From: Candidatus Avimonas caecicola
GTDB taxonomy: Bacteria; Bacillota; Clostridia; Oscillospirales; Acutalibacteraceae
Direction of reading: 5' to 3'
DNA length: 38,222 nucleotides
Assembly (NCBI GenBank): GCA_904419875.1
Contig: CAJFTG010000022.1
Location: forward strand, 1 to 38,222
Every line of letters starts with the position of its first letter. Position 1 is the first letter of the stretch. Of this stretch, positions 7,986-15,086 are shown piece after piece. The notes beneath the pieces are model-generated. The model saw only the letters and a program-made list of their open reading frames with translations. It was not told the DNA's origin and did not search any database. The position numbers were made by a program, and so were the translations under genes.

Positions 7986-10055
7986 TCAGGGCAGCAGCTC
8001 CCCTTCGGGAGTGGGGGCGACGCCGGCGTCCTTGGATTCGAAATAGGCGTCCAGCACGGTTTTGGCCACTTGGGTGGCGGGGCGGGAGGTGCCGTTTTCC
8101 AGCACGACGGCGATGGCCACCTCCGGGTCGTCATAGGGGGCGTAGGCGATGAACGTGCCGTGGTCGGAGCCGCCGTTGCCCGCCTCCGCCGTGCCGGTTT
8201 TCCCGGCGGCGGCATAAGAGGCGTTGCGGAAGGCCCACATGGCGGTGCCGTCGGTCATCACCTGCCGCATTCCCTGCCGCACGGCGTCGATCGCGGCCTG
8301 CGAGAACGCCGCTGTCGCGGCAACCTCCGGCTCCACCGCGGTTTCCACTCCGTCGTAACTGATCACGCTCTGCACCAGATGGGTCTTGTACCGCACGCCG
8401 TCGTTGGCGATGGTCATGGCGTAGGCCGCGAGCTGAATGGGGGTGAAGGCGTTGTCCGACTGGCCGATGGCGGCGGAGCAGGTGTCGCCGGGATTCCAGA
8501 CCAGCCCCAGGGTCTGGCGGTACGCGGGGCCGGCCAGGATTCCCTCCGCTTCGCCGACCTCGATGCCGGTTTTCTGCCCCAGCCCGTACAACGCGCTGTA
8601 TTCGTTCATCTTGTCAATGCCCAGCATCCGGCCGACATCGTAGAAAAAGACGTTGCAGGATTCCTGCAGGGCGTAAATGACGTTGGAGCGGCCGTGAATG
8701 CCCAGGCAGGTGGGCGCATAGCCGCTGTCCGCATAATACGTATAGGTGCCCCGGCTTTTGCCCAGCGCCGGCACACAGCTGACCGGGCGGGAATCCGCGT
8801 TGATGATCCCTTCGGTCAGGGCGGCCAGCGCCACGCCCGGCTTCATGGTGGAGCCGATGGCAAAGGTGCCGTTCAGCGCCCGGTTGAACAGCGGCTTGTC
8901 CGGGTCGGCAATCAGCTCGTTGTAGTCGGCGTTATAGGTGGAAAGGTTGTAATTCGGCCAGGTGGCGCAGACCAGCACCCCCCCGGTTTTCACATCCAGC
9001 AGGACGACCGCGCCGCTTTTCACATCCTGGCCGTTGCTGCCCTCCGCCTGTGCGCGCAGGGTGGCAATCTGGTTGGCCAGCGCGTCCTGCGCGGCCTCCT
9101 GCAGGCTGGAATCCAGCGTCAGCACAACCGTGTCGCCGGGGACGGGGGCGGTGGTGACGGTTTTTTCCGTCACGTTGCCGTCGGAATCCTTCCGGATGGT
9201 GCTGACCCCGTTCTGCCCGCGCAGCGACTCTTCCAGCGCGGATTCGATCCCGCTTTTCCCCACGATGTCGTTGAGGAGATACCCCTTCTCCCGCAGCGCC
9301 TCGTATTCTTCGGCATAAATCGGGCCGACCGTGCCGATCAGATGGGCGGCAATGTCCTGGCTGACGTATTCCCGCACCGGCGTGGTCTGCACGTTGACGC
9401 CCGGAAAGCGGGAACTGTTCTCCAGAATCCAATTATACGTGTCCTCCGAGATGTCGGAGGAAAAGGTGAACGGATTGTTCAGCGAGAATTCGCGCAGCTC
9501 CATCTCATACCGCACGCCGGCGATGGTCCGCTGTTCCGCCTGGCTGTAGCCGGTCAGATGGTATCGCTCGGCCAGCGCGTCCATACACTGTTCGGCGGTG
9601 GCGTATTCCGCCATGCGCAGCGTGCTTTTCAGGGTGGCGATGCTGTTGTCCCGCCCTTCCTTGAATTCGAAGGGGGTTTCCTCCGTGACCGGCAGGGTGT
9701 CGCTCCATTCCTCGCCGTTTTCGGCCAGAAGATTGGTCAGCGTGAGGATGATGGTGTTTTGCTGGCGCTGTTCCTCTTCCCCGCTGCCGCGCGGGAAGAA
9801 GGCGCCGTCGAACACCACCGAAAAGCTGGTGCGGTTGACGGCCATCGGCCGCATGTACGTATCCAGGATCTCCCCGCGGGAGGCGGAAATCGGCACCTCG
9901 GTCGAGGCGCTGCGGCTGGCGAGGTCGGCGTATTCATCCCCGTCCACAATCTGGATTTGAAACAGGCGTATCGAATAGCCGCCGAAAATCAGCGCGAGGG
10001 CGGCGGCCAGCGCAATGGCGCGCCGGCGGGTGATGCCGCGGTTGGAACGTTCCAT
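7986..10055 (-). CDS. mrdA: Penicillin-binding protein 2 (elongasome transpeptidase)
   Basis: 689 residues from ATG 10055, with GAAAGGA upstream at good spacing. Class B PBP: a short cytoplasmic N-terminus, one membrane helix (about 13-33), a dimerisation/pedestal domain with SRGEILDTYMRPMAVNR, and a transpeptidase domain with the three active-site motifs: STMK (serine nucleophile, near residue 402), SCN (near 465) and KTGT (near 617). It cross-links peptidoglycan during side-wall growth at the outer membrane face. It lies downstream of mreD in the same direction, the standard rod-shape order. The long insertion in the pedestal region (about residues 75-200) is common in clostridial PBP2. Confidence 0.93.
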   Translation of the reverse strand: MERSNRGITRRRAIALAAALALIFGGYSIRLFQIQIVDGDEYADLASRSASTEVPISASRGEILDTYMRPMAVNRTSFSVVFDGAFFPRGSGEEEQRQQNTIILTLTNLLAENGEEWSDTLPVTEETPFEFKEGRDNSIATLKSTLRMAEYATAEQCMDALAERYHLTGYSQAEQRTIAGVRYEMELREFSLNNPFTFSSDISEDTYNWILENSSRFPGVNVQTTPVREYVSQDIAAHLIGTVGPIYAEEYEALREKGYLLNDIVGKSGIESALEESLRGQNGVSTIRKDSDGNVTEKTVTTAPVPGDTVVLTLDSSLQEAAQDALANQIATLRAQAEGSNGQDVKSGAVVLLDVKTGGVLVCATWPNYNLSTYNADYNELIADPDKPLFNRALNGTFAIGSTMKPGVALAALTEGIINADSRPVSCVPALGKSRGTYTYYADSGYAPTCLGIHGRSNVIYALQESCNVFFYDVGRMLGIDKMNEYSALYGLGQKTGIEVGEAEGILAGPAYRQTLGLVWNPGDTCSAAIGQSDNAFTPIQLAAYAMTIANDGVRYKTHLVQSVISYDGVETAVEPEVAATAAFSQAAIDAVRQGMRQVMTDGTAMWAFRNASYAAAGKTGTAEAGNGGSDHGTFIAYAPYDDPEVAIAVVLENGTSRPATQVAKTVLDAYFESKDAGVAPTPEGELLP

Positions 10056-10184
10056 AGCTAGGTTCCTTTCAAAGCCGGGGTGAGGGGCGAATGGCAAGGC
10101 GCGGCCGCCGGGACCGCCGGTGGGGCCGCCTGCGGCGGGAAACGGCGGCGTTTTCGCACGAACGCCCCGGCGGCACGGGATTTT

Positions 10185-10736
10185 TTACTCCCTTTGGCGC
10201 AGCAGCCGGGCTGTCCCGTAAACGGCGGCGTAAAGCAGCGGGGAGAGCGCCAGGGTGTAAACCGCGTTGGGGAGCAGGATGTGCAGCAGCACGTAAAGCG
10301 GCTCGGCCTGGGAAACCAGGATGTGGTTGAAGAACAGGTCGAGAATTCCCTGCAGGACCAGCGCGCCGCCGGTCAGCATCAGGAAGGAAAGCAGGTTGTT
10401 GCGCATCAGCAGCTGAATGAGCAGCCCGGCGGCGCAGCAAAGGAGCATTAAGATCAGGGCGTTGAAGCCGAGCAGCCGGTCGGCAAACAGGTCCCACAGG
10501 AAGCCGGCCGCCACGCCGGCGGCCGCGCCGCCGACCGGGCCTTCGAACATGGCGACGGCGACAGCCAGCGGGATGAGGAGCACCGGCCGCCCCCCGGCAA
10601 TTTCGGGAAACAGGCGGGGGGCCGACTGCAGCAGCAGCGCCAGGAGAAGGATCAGGCCGTAGGCCGTCCATTTCAGATAACGGCGGCCGAGCTTCGGCAT
10701 GGGGTTATGGGAACCGATGTGGTCGTTGTCCTGCAA
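10185..10736 (-). CDS. mreD: Rod shape-determining protein MreD
   Basis: 183 residues starting at TTG 10736. This start is chosen because AAAGGAGG lies 7 bases before it; the frame stays open upstream but would overlap mreC, and the next ATG (HNPMPKLGRR) has no ribosome site. Five or so hydrophobic helices follow (WTAYGLILLLALLLQ, VLLIPLAVAVAMF, GVAAGFLWDLFADRLLGFNAL, SFLMLTGGALVLQGI, VLLHILLPNAVYTLAL), including the family WDLFADRLLGFNAL segment. It is the membrane partner of MreC in the elongation complex. Confidence 0.88.
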   Translation of the reverse strand: MQDNDHIGSHNPMPKLGRRYLKWTAYGLILLLALLLQSAPRLFPEIAGGRPVLLIPLAVAVAMFEGPVGGAAAGVAAGFLWDLFADRLLGFNALILMLLCCAAGLLIQLLMRNNLLSFLMLTGGALVLQGILDLFFNHILVSQAEPLYVLLHILLPNAVYTLALSPLLYAAVYGTARLLRQRE

Positions 10737-10776
10737 GGGCGCGCCTCCTTTCGCGGGCGGGCCGGACGTCCCGGAG

Positions 10777-11631
10777 CTATTCCGGGACGTTTTCGCCCTG
10801 GCCGTCGAATCCGGTGATGACAAATACCGCCGTCAGGTTTTTCAGGTCCGCAAACGGCTCGATGACGGCGTACATGGTCAGCGCGTCCGATTCCGGCTGG
10901 ATATCGACGATGGTGCCGATCAGCAGCTGTTCGGGATAGATCCCTCCCCGGCCGGAGGTGGCCACATAATCTCCGCTGGACGCACCGCTGTCCCGGGGCA
11001 GAAGGTTCAGCCGCAGCTTTCCCTCCTCCGCCAGGGAGGCGGAACCGCCGGTCACCCCGCCGCTGCCGGTCCGGCTGACATAGGCGCTCACCTGGGTGGC
11101 GGGGTCCAGGATGGTGCGGACCTTGGCGTAGTTAAGCCCCACCTCGTACACCACGCCGACCAGGCCGTCCGGCGTGATGACCGGATCGTCCGCCTTCACC
11201 CCTTTGAGGGAGCCGGCGTCGATGGTGAAATTGCCGTATTTATCCGCCGGGTCCATCGAGATGACCCGGCCGTCCGCAAACTGGTAATCGGGGTTTTCCT
11301 CCTTGAGCTCCAGGAACTCGCGGTACAGCTCGTTAAGCCGGCGGAGTTCATCGGTTTCCACCTGGTTTTTCCGCAGCTCGTTGATCTCCTCCTGCAGCGC
11401 CTCGTTTTCCTCCCGCAGGGCGTTGGAGTCGGTGAAAATCCCCACAAAGCTGTCAAAACCGTCCGACACGGCGGAGGCCAGGGACTGCAGGGGGGTGACG
11501 ATTGCGCCGGTGATGGTGGCCGGGATGGTGGAAACCCCGCCGGTCGAGGCCGCGTAGATCATGATGCCGATGAGAAACAGCGCCACCGCCACGAGGATCT
11601 TGAACGCCGCGCTTTTCAGGAATTCTTTCAC
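10777..11631 (-). CDS. mreC: Rod shape-determining protein MreC
   Basis: 284 residues from GTG 11631 with AAGGAGG 6 bases upstream. It has one N-terminal membrane helix (residues about 10-28, FKILVAVALFLIGIMIYA), an extracytoplasmic coiled coil (about 70-115, ALREENEALQEEINELRKNQ...), and the beta-rich MreC domain with GVKADDPVITPDGLVGVVYEVG and SGRGGIYPEQLLIGTIV. MreC scaffolds PBP2 and MreD to the MreB filaments. It is separated from mreB by an unusually long 282-base gap with a possible terminator, and is followed 40 bases later by mreD. Confidence 0.93.
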   Translation of the reverse strand: MKEFLKSAAFKILVAVALFLIGIMIYAASTGGVSTIPATITGAIVTPLQSLASAVSDGFDSFVGIFTDSNALREENEALQEEINELRKNQVETDELRRLNELYREFLELKEENPDYQFADGRVISMDPADKYGNFTIDAGSLKGVKADDPVITPDGLVGVVYEVGLNYAKVRTILDPATQVSAYVSRTGSGGVTGGSASLAEEGKLRLNLLPRDSGASSGDYVATSGRGGIYPEQLLIGTIVDIQPESDALTMYAVIEPFADLKNLTAVFVITGFDGQGENVPE

Positions 11632-11672
11632 GGGGTGCCTCCTTGCCTGCCGCCCGCCCTGCAGAAATCAAC

Positions 11673-11706
11673 GGGAGGGTGACAGTCGGTGATAGTCGGT
11701 GATAGC
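11673..11706. repeat. Decamer tandem repeat between mreB and mreC
   Basis: Plus strand GGGAGGGT, GACAGTCGGT, GATAGTCGGT, GATAGCC: about three copies of a 10-base unit GATAGTCGGT with few changes. It lies in the mreC 5' region, 42 bases upstream of the GTG. Confidence 0.85.
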
Positions 11707-11865
11707 CAGCATACATAACCGATGTGTTTGTCCGGCGAAGAAAACGAAAGAAATCTGCGCCCGGCCTGCCGCGGGGAAGCTGGGGCCGGAGAGGGCCGGC
11801 AAAGGCCGGAAGGTGGAGGAGGGGCCGAAGGAGGGGCCGGAGGCGGGACGGGAAAAAGCCGGGAG

Positions 11866-11905
11866 AGAAAGAAAGCCCCGCGCCCGCGGTTGGCGGAGGC
11901 GGGGC
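11866..11905 (-). terminator. Possible terminator or attenuator after mreB
   Basis: On the minus strand GCCCCGC (11905-11899) pairs with GCGGGGC (11881-11875), with further partial pairing inside, followed by TTTCTTTCTC. It is 9 bases after the mreB stop. It would uncouple mreB expression from mreCD. Confidence 0.5.
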
Positions 11906-11913
11906 GGCGCGCG

Positions 11914-12924
11914 TTACCGGGAATGCTTGGAGCGCAGGTCGCTGATCATCCCGCGGTCCAGGCACTTGCCTGTCCCGTTGACCACGCAGTCCAGCGGATC
12001 CTCCGCGATATGCACCGGCATGCCGGTTTCCCGGTTGATGAGCACATCCAGCCCGCGCAGCAGCGCGCCGCCGCCGGTGAGCATAATGCCGTTGTCGATG
12101 ATATCCGCCGACAGCTCGGGAGGGGTGTTTTCCAGCGTGGAGCGGATCGCGTCCACAATCGCGCCGACCGGATCGGCCAGGGCTTCGCGGATTTCCTCGG
12201 AGGAAACGGTGATGTTCTTGGGCAGGCCGTCCAGCAGGTTGCGGCCCTTGACCTCCATGGAGGATTCCTCCTGCCCGGGGAAGGCGGAGCCGATGCTGAT
12301 TTTGATATTTTCCGCCGTCCGCTCGCCGATGAGCAGGTTGTATTTTTTCTTGATATACGAAACGATCGCTTCGTCGAAATCATCCCCTGCGGTGCGCACC
12401 GAACAGGAGGTCACGATGTCATCCAGCGAGATGACGGCCACCTCCGAGGTGCCGCCGCCGATGTCCACCACCATGCAGCCGGCCGCGTCGCCGACCCGCA
12501 GGCCCGCCCCGATGGCGGCCGCCATCGGTTCCACGATCAGTTCCACGTCCTTGGCGCCGGCGCTCCGGGCGGCCTCGTCCACCGCGCGGCGCTCCACCTC
12601 GGTCACGCCCGAGGGGATGCACACCATCACGCGGGGACGGCTGAAGATGGAGGAATGGGTGGTCTTGCGGATAAAATGCTTGAGCATCTCCGCGGTCACG
12701 TCGAAATCGGCGATGACGCCGTCCTTCAGGGGGCGCATGGCGGAGATGGAGCCGGGAGTGCGGCCGATCATTTCCTTTGCTTCGGTGCCGACCGCCATGA
12801 CGGTGTCGGTCTTCACGTCTACGGCGACCACCGACGGCTCGCGCATGACGATGCCCTTCCCCTTCACGTAAACCAAGGTGTTGGCGGTGCCCAGGTCGAT
12901 GCCGATGTCGCGGTTAAAAAACAT
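11914..12924 (-). CDS. mreB: Rod shape-determining protein MreB (actin homologue)
   Basis: 336 residues from ATG 12924, preceded by AAAGGAAG. It has the actin-fold nucleotide motifs: phosphate-1 [14 protein letters not shown] (residues 6-19), phosphate-2 [16 protein letters not shown] near residue 157, and the adenosine motif [14 protein letters not shown] near 285. MreB filaments beneath the membrane guide side-wall synthesis by MreCD and PBP2. The gene has a long 5' region with two promoter candidates. It ends with a possible terminator before mreC. Confidence 0.97.
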   Translation of the reverse strand: MFFNRDIGIDLGTANTLVYVKGKGIVMREPSVVAVDVKTDTVMAVGTEAKEMIGRTPGSISAMRPLKDGVIADFDVTAEMLKHFIRKTTHSSIFSRPRVMVCIPSGVTEVERRAVDEAARSAGAKDVELIVEPMAAAIGAGLRVGDAAGCMVVDIGGGTSEVAVISLDDIVTSCSVRTAGDDFDEAIVSYIKKKYNLLIGERTAENIKISIGSAFPGQEESSMEVKGRNLLDGLPKNITVSSEEIREALADPVGAIVDAIRSTLENTPPELSADIIDNGIMLTGGGALLRGLDVLINRETGMPVHIAEDPLDCVVNGTGKCLDRGMISDLRSKHSR

Positions 12925-13004
12925 GCTGATTTCTTCCTTTCCTCAAAAGCGGCCGTGTGTCCGAGGCGCCGCGTGTTTTCTTTTCCCATGATTTCAGATG
13001 ATGT

Positions 13005-13035
13005 ACAGGCCCCCGGCTTTGCCCCGGGCGCCTGT
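13005..13035 (-). other. Stem-loop in the mreB leader
   Basis: ACAGGC at 13005-13010 pairs with GCCTGT at 13030-13035, and CCCGG (13012-13016) with CCGGG (13024-13028), with one C:C mismatch between and a 7-base loop. No T-run follows on the minus strand, so it is not a standard terminator. It lies about 80-110 bases upstream of the mreB start. Confidence 0.6.
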
Positions 13036-13062
13036 CTCTTTATGTCCCTTTATGGTCCTTTC
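13033..13062. repeat. Decamer repeats in the mreB leader, first block
   Basis: Plus strand GTCTCTTTAT, GTCCCTTTAT, GGTCCTTTCG: three degenerate copies of a 10-base unit; on the transcribed strand the unit reads like ATAAAGGGAC. Confidence 0.8.
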
Positions 13063-13176
13063 GCTTCGCCGCGCCGCCGTATTGCCCCCCGGCGGCGGGA
13101 AAGCGCCTCCGGGGCCGGGCGGACGAAAAACGGCGCGTACACGCGTACAGCAGAAGTTTTGACCGTCAGACCCGCA

Positions 13177-13206
13177 ATTATACCCGGCACAGGAAGGATT
13201 TGCCAA
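13177..13206 (-). promoter_or_regulatory. mreB proximal promoter
   Basis: Minus strand TTGGCA (13206-13201), 18 bases, TATAAT (13182-13177). It predicts a leader of about 245 bases including the stem-loop at 13005. Confidence 0.7.
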
Positions 13207-13252
13207 CTCCGGAAGGCATGGCGGCCCGCCCGCGCGGGGACAGCCGGCATCC

Positions 13253-13323
13253 GCCCGCAAACAAGGGAAACAGCCGTTAACATTGGCAAACAATCGGCAG
13301 ACAATTGGTAAACGGCCGTAAAC
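13253..13323. repeat. Seven-unit degenerate decamer array ending in AAAC
   Basis: Plus strand units end at 13262, 13271, 13281, 13291, 13302, 13313 and 13323: CGCCCGCAAAC, AAGGGAAAC, AGCCGTTAAC, ATTGGCAAAC, AATCGGCAGAC, AATTGGTAAAC, GGCCGTAAAC. Unit length is 9-11 bases. The array lies between the two mreB promoter candidates, so it is upstream of the proximal one and inside the transcript of the distal one. Confidence 0.85.
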
Positions 13324-13391
13324 GACGCGGAACCGCCGGCCCAAGGGACTTTGCCCGGCGCAAACCATTATAAACACTATAACAAGTTACT

Positions 13392-13420
13392 ATTATATAC
13401 TGCACCGGCGTTTTGCACAA
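13392..13420 (-). promoter_or_regulatory. mreB distal promoter
   Basis: Minus strand TTGTGC (13420-13415), 17 bases, TATAAT (13397-13392). It would give a leader of about 460 bases. The surrounding 50 bases are clearly richer in A and T than the rest of the region. Confidence 0.65.
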
Positions 13421-13476
13421 CGGGGTTTTACTGAAAAATTTCTTAAGCTTACCGACTGGTTTCTGGTGGAATTGGG

Positions 13477-13497
13477 AAAAAAGGCGCATTCCCCGCC
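13477..13497 (-). terminator. Weak terminator candidate after maf
   Basis: On the minus strand GGCG (13497-13494) pairs with CGCC (13486-13483) and is followed by six T (13482-13477). The stem is short, so termination is uncertain. It would separate the maf transcript from the mreB promoters. Confidence 0.35.
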
Positions 13498-13577
13498 GTG
13501 TTTCCTCCGTGTTCCCTTTACGCTTCTCCATGCTCCCTCCGTGCTCCCTCCGTGCTCCCTCTGCGTCCCCCTCCGTG
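13497..13577. repeat. 11-base tandem repeats downstream of maf
   Basis: Plus strand units CCGTGTTTCCT, CCGTGTTCCCTTTA, CGCTTCTCCA, then TGCTCCCTCCG twice perfectly (13531-13541, 13542-13552), TGCTCCCTCTG, CGTCCCCCTCCG, TGTCTCC. The transcribed (minus) strand is purine-rich. It fills the maf 3' untranslated region. Confidence 0.85.
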
Positions 13578-13595
13578 TCTCCCCGGAGGTCCCGC

Positions 13596-14180
13596 CTATT
13601 CCGCCGGCCGGCCGTGCAGGAAGCGCCAGAGCCGCCCGCCCGGCAGACCCATCACGGTGTAGAAGTCCCCCTCGATTCCCCGGATGTTGCGCAGCCCGGC
13701 CCCCTGGATGCCGTAGGCCCCCGCCTTATCCATCGGCTCCCCGGTGGCGACGTATTCGTCGATCTCCTGCGGGGAGAGGGAGAAAAAAGCGACCCGGGCG
13801 CTGTCGGCAAAGCCGTTTCCCTCCGGCGGGCGGCCGGGTCCGAACAGCCAGACGCCGGTGTATACCGTGTGGGCGCGCCCCTGCAGAAGCCGGAGCATCC
13901 GCCGGGCGTCGTCCTCGTCACGGGGCTTGCCGAGGGTCAGCCCGTCCACCGACACTACCGTGTCCGCGCCGAGCACCGTCCGCCCGGGATAACGGGCGGC
14001 AACCTCCGCCGCCTTTCCCCGGGCCACCGCGCACACCGCCTGATCCAGCGGGAGCAGCGGGTCCACCGCCGGCTCATTTTCAGCGGGGACGGCGACGAAC
14101 GGCAGGCCGAGCAGGGTCAGAATCTCCCGCCGGCGGGGGGAAGCGGAGGCCAGAATCAGGGGGATGCGGGTCGGACTCAT
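13596..14180 (-). CDS. maf: Maf-family nucleoside triphosphate pyrophosphatase
   Basis: 194 residues from ATG 14180 with AAAGGAG upstream. Maf signature motifs are present: ILASASPRRREIL near the N-terminus, GADTVVSVDG with the catalytic aspartate, LGKPRDEDDARRML, and YGIQGAGLRNIRGIEGDFYTVMGLP. Maf proteins hydrolyse non-canonical or modified nucleotides and are linked to septum control in Bacillus. It is the last gene of a five-gene minus-strand run (zapA, U32, dut, DUF4321, maf). Confidence 0.93.
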   Translation of the reverse strand: MSPTRIPLILASASPRRREILTLLGLPFVAVPAENEPAVDPLLPLDQAVCAVARGKAAEVAARYPGRTVLGADTVVSVDGLTLGKPRDEDDARRMLRLLQGRAHTVYTGVWLFGPGRPPEGNGFADSARVAFFSLSPQEIDEYVATGEPMDKAGAYGIQGAGLRNIRGIEGDFYTVMGLPGGRLWRFLHGRPAE

Positions 14181-14220
14181 ACGCGGGCTCCTTTCTGTGA
14201 GGCCGGCGGCTCCGCCGGCC

Positions 14221-14475
14221 TCAGCGCACCTTTTTGTACAGCAGCAGGGCGGCGGCGATGAACACCACCTGCAGAACGTTGACCTGCATGTGGAAGGAAA
14301 AGCTCAGGTCGATGATCGACAGGTCGAGGTTGACCGTGTCAAAGCCGATGCTGTCCCCCCAGGTGAGCCATTTCAGGAACGAGATGTCCTTGGTCAGCGT
14401 TCCGACCAGGGCGGAGAGCACAATGGCCGCCAGCACCAGGAAGACCAAGATCAGGGTGTTTTTGGTTTTATTCAT
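14221..14475 (-). CDS. Small two-helix membrane protein, DUF4321-like
   Basis: 84 residues from ATG 14475, with GAGAGGAA about 9 bases upstream. An N-terminal membrane helix (TLILVFLVLAAIVLSALVGTL) is followed by a short loop FLKWLTWGDSIGFDTVNLDLSIIDLSFSFHMQVN and a second helix VLQVVFIAAALLLYKKVR. Size, topology and the position directly before maf match the DUF4321 proteins of Clostridia. Function is unknown; the company of maf and zapA hints at the cell envelope or division. Confidence 0.75.
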   Translation of the reverse strand: MNKTKNTLILVFLVLAAIVLSALVGTLTKDISFLKWLTWGDSIGFDTVNLDLSIIDLSFSFHMQVNVLQVVFIAAALLLYKKVR

Positions 14476-14528
14476 TGCCGGATTCCTCTCTTTCGGTTGG
14501 ATGGCCTCTTACGGCGCCGGCCGGACGC

Positions 14529-14978
14529 TTACCGCCGGCCGGTGGAGCCGAAGCCTCCGTCCCCACGGACGGTTTTTTCCAGCTCGTCGGTTTCCTCCAC
14601 CGCGGGGAGGAGGACCGGCGCGACGACCAGCTGGGCGATCCGCTCCCCCGGCTCGATGGTGTAAGGCTCGTCCGACAGGTTGACCATCCCCACCCGGAGC
14701 TCCCCGGTGTAATCGCTGTCGATCACGCCCACGCCGTTTGAAAGGGCGAGCCCATGCTTGGTGGCCAGTCCGCTGCGGGCATACACCAGCCCCACCGTTT
14801 CCGGCGAAGGCAGGCCGATGGCGATGCCGGTCGGCACCCCGGCCCGCCCGCCGGGCGGCACGGTTAGGGGTTTATCCAGCAGGGCGTACAGATCCATTCC
14901 GGCGCTGCCGGGGGTGGCGCGGGTCGGCAGGACCGCCCGCGGGTCGAGCTTCTTGATTTTCAGGGTCAGGTTGGACAT
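14529..14978 (-). CDS. dut: Deoxyuridine 5'-triphosphate nucleotidohydrolase (dUTPase)
   Basis: 149 residues from ATG 14978, with AGGAGG 7 bases upstream (the frame stays open to 15047 but this start fits the family). All five trimeric dUTPase motifs are present in order: PGSAGMDLYA, RSGLATKHGL, GVIDSDYTGELRV, GERIAQLVV, and the C-terminal GDGGFGSTG arm. It converts dUTP to dUMP and diphosphate, keeping uracil out of DNA and supplying thymidylate synthesis. It lies 50 bases upstream of the DUF4321 gene in the same direction. Confidence 0.95.
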   Translation of the reverse strand: MSNLTLKIKKLDPRAVLPTRATPGSAGMDLYALLDKPLTVPPGGRAGVPTGIAIGLPSPETVGLVYARSGLATKHGLALSNGVGVIDSDYTGELRVGMVNLSDEPYTIEPGERIAQLVVAPVLLPAVEETDELEKTVRGDGGFGSTGRR

Positions 14979-15086
14979 GGGAAACCTCCTGTCAATGGAT
15001 AATGGTGGGGAAGGCCGGGAGGCGGTGAAGGGCCTTCCGGCGGCCATGCCGGTCCCGCAGGCTTCCCGGCCCGCGGGCCGGGCCGT

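Noticed and set aside
13253-13323. CRISPR array
   Set aside because: Units are only 9-11 bases without spacers of constant length; no cas genes nearby.
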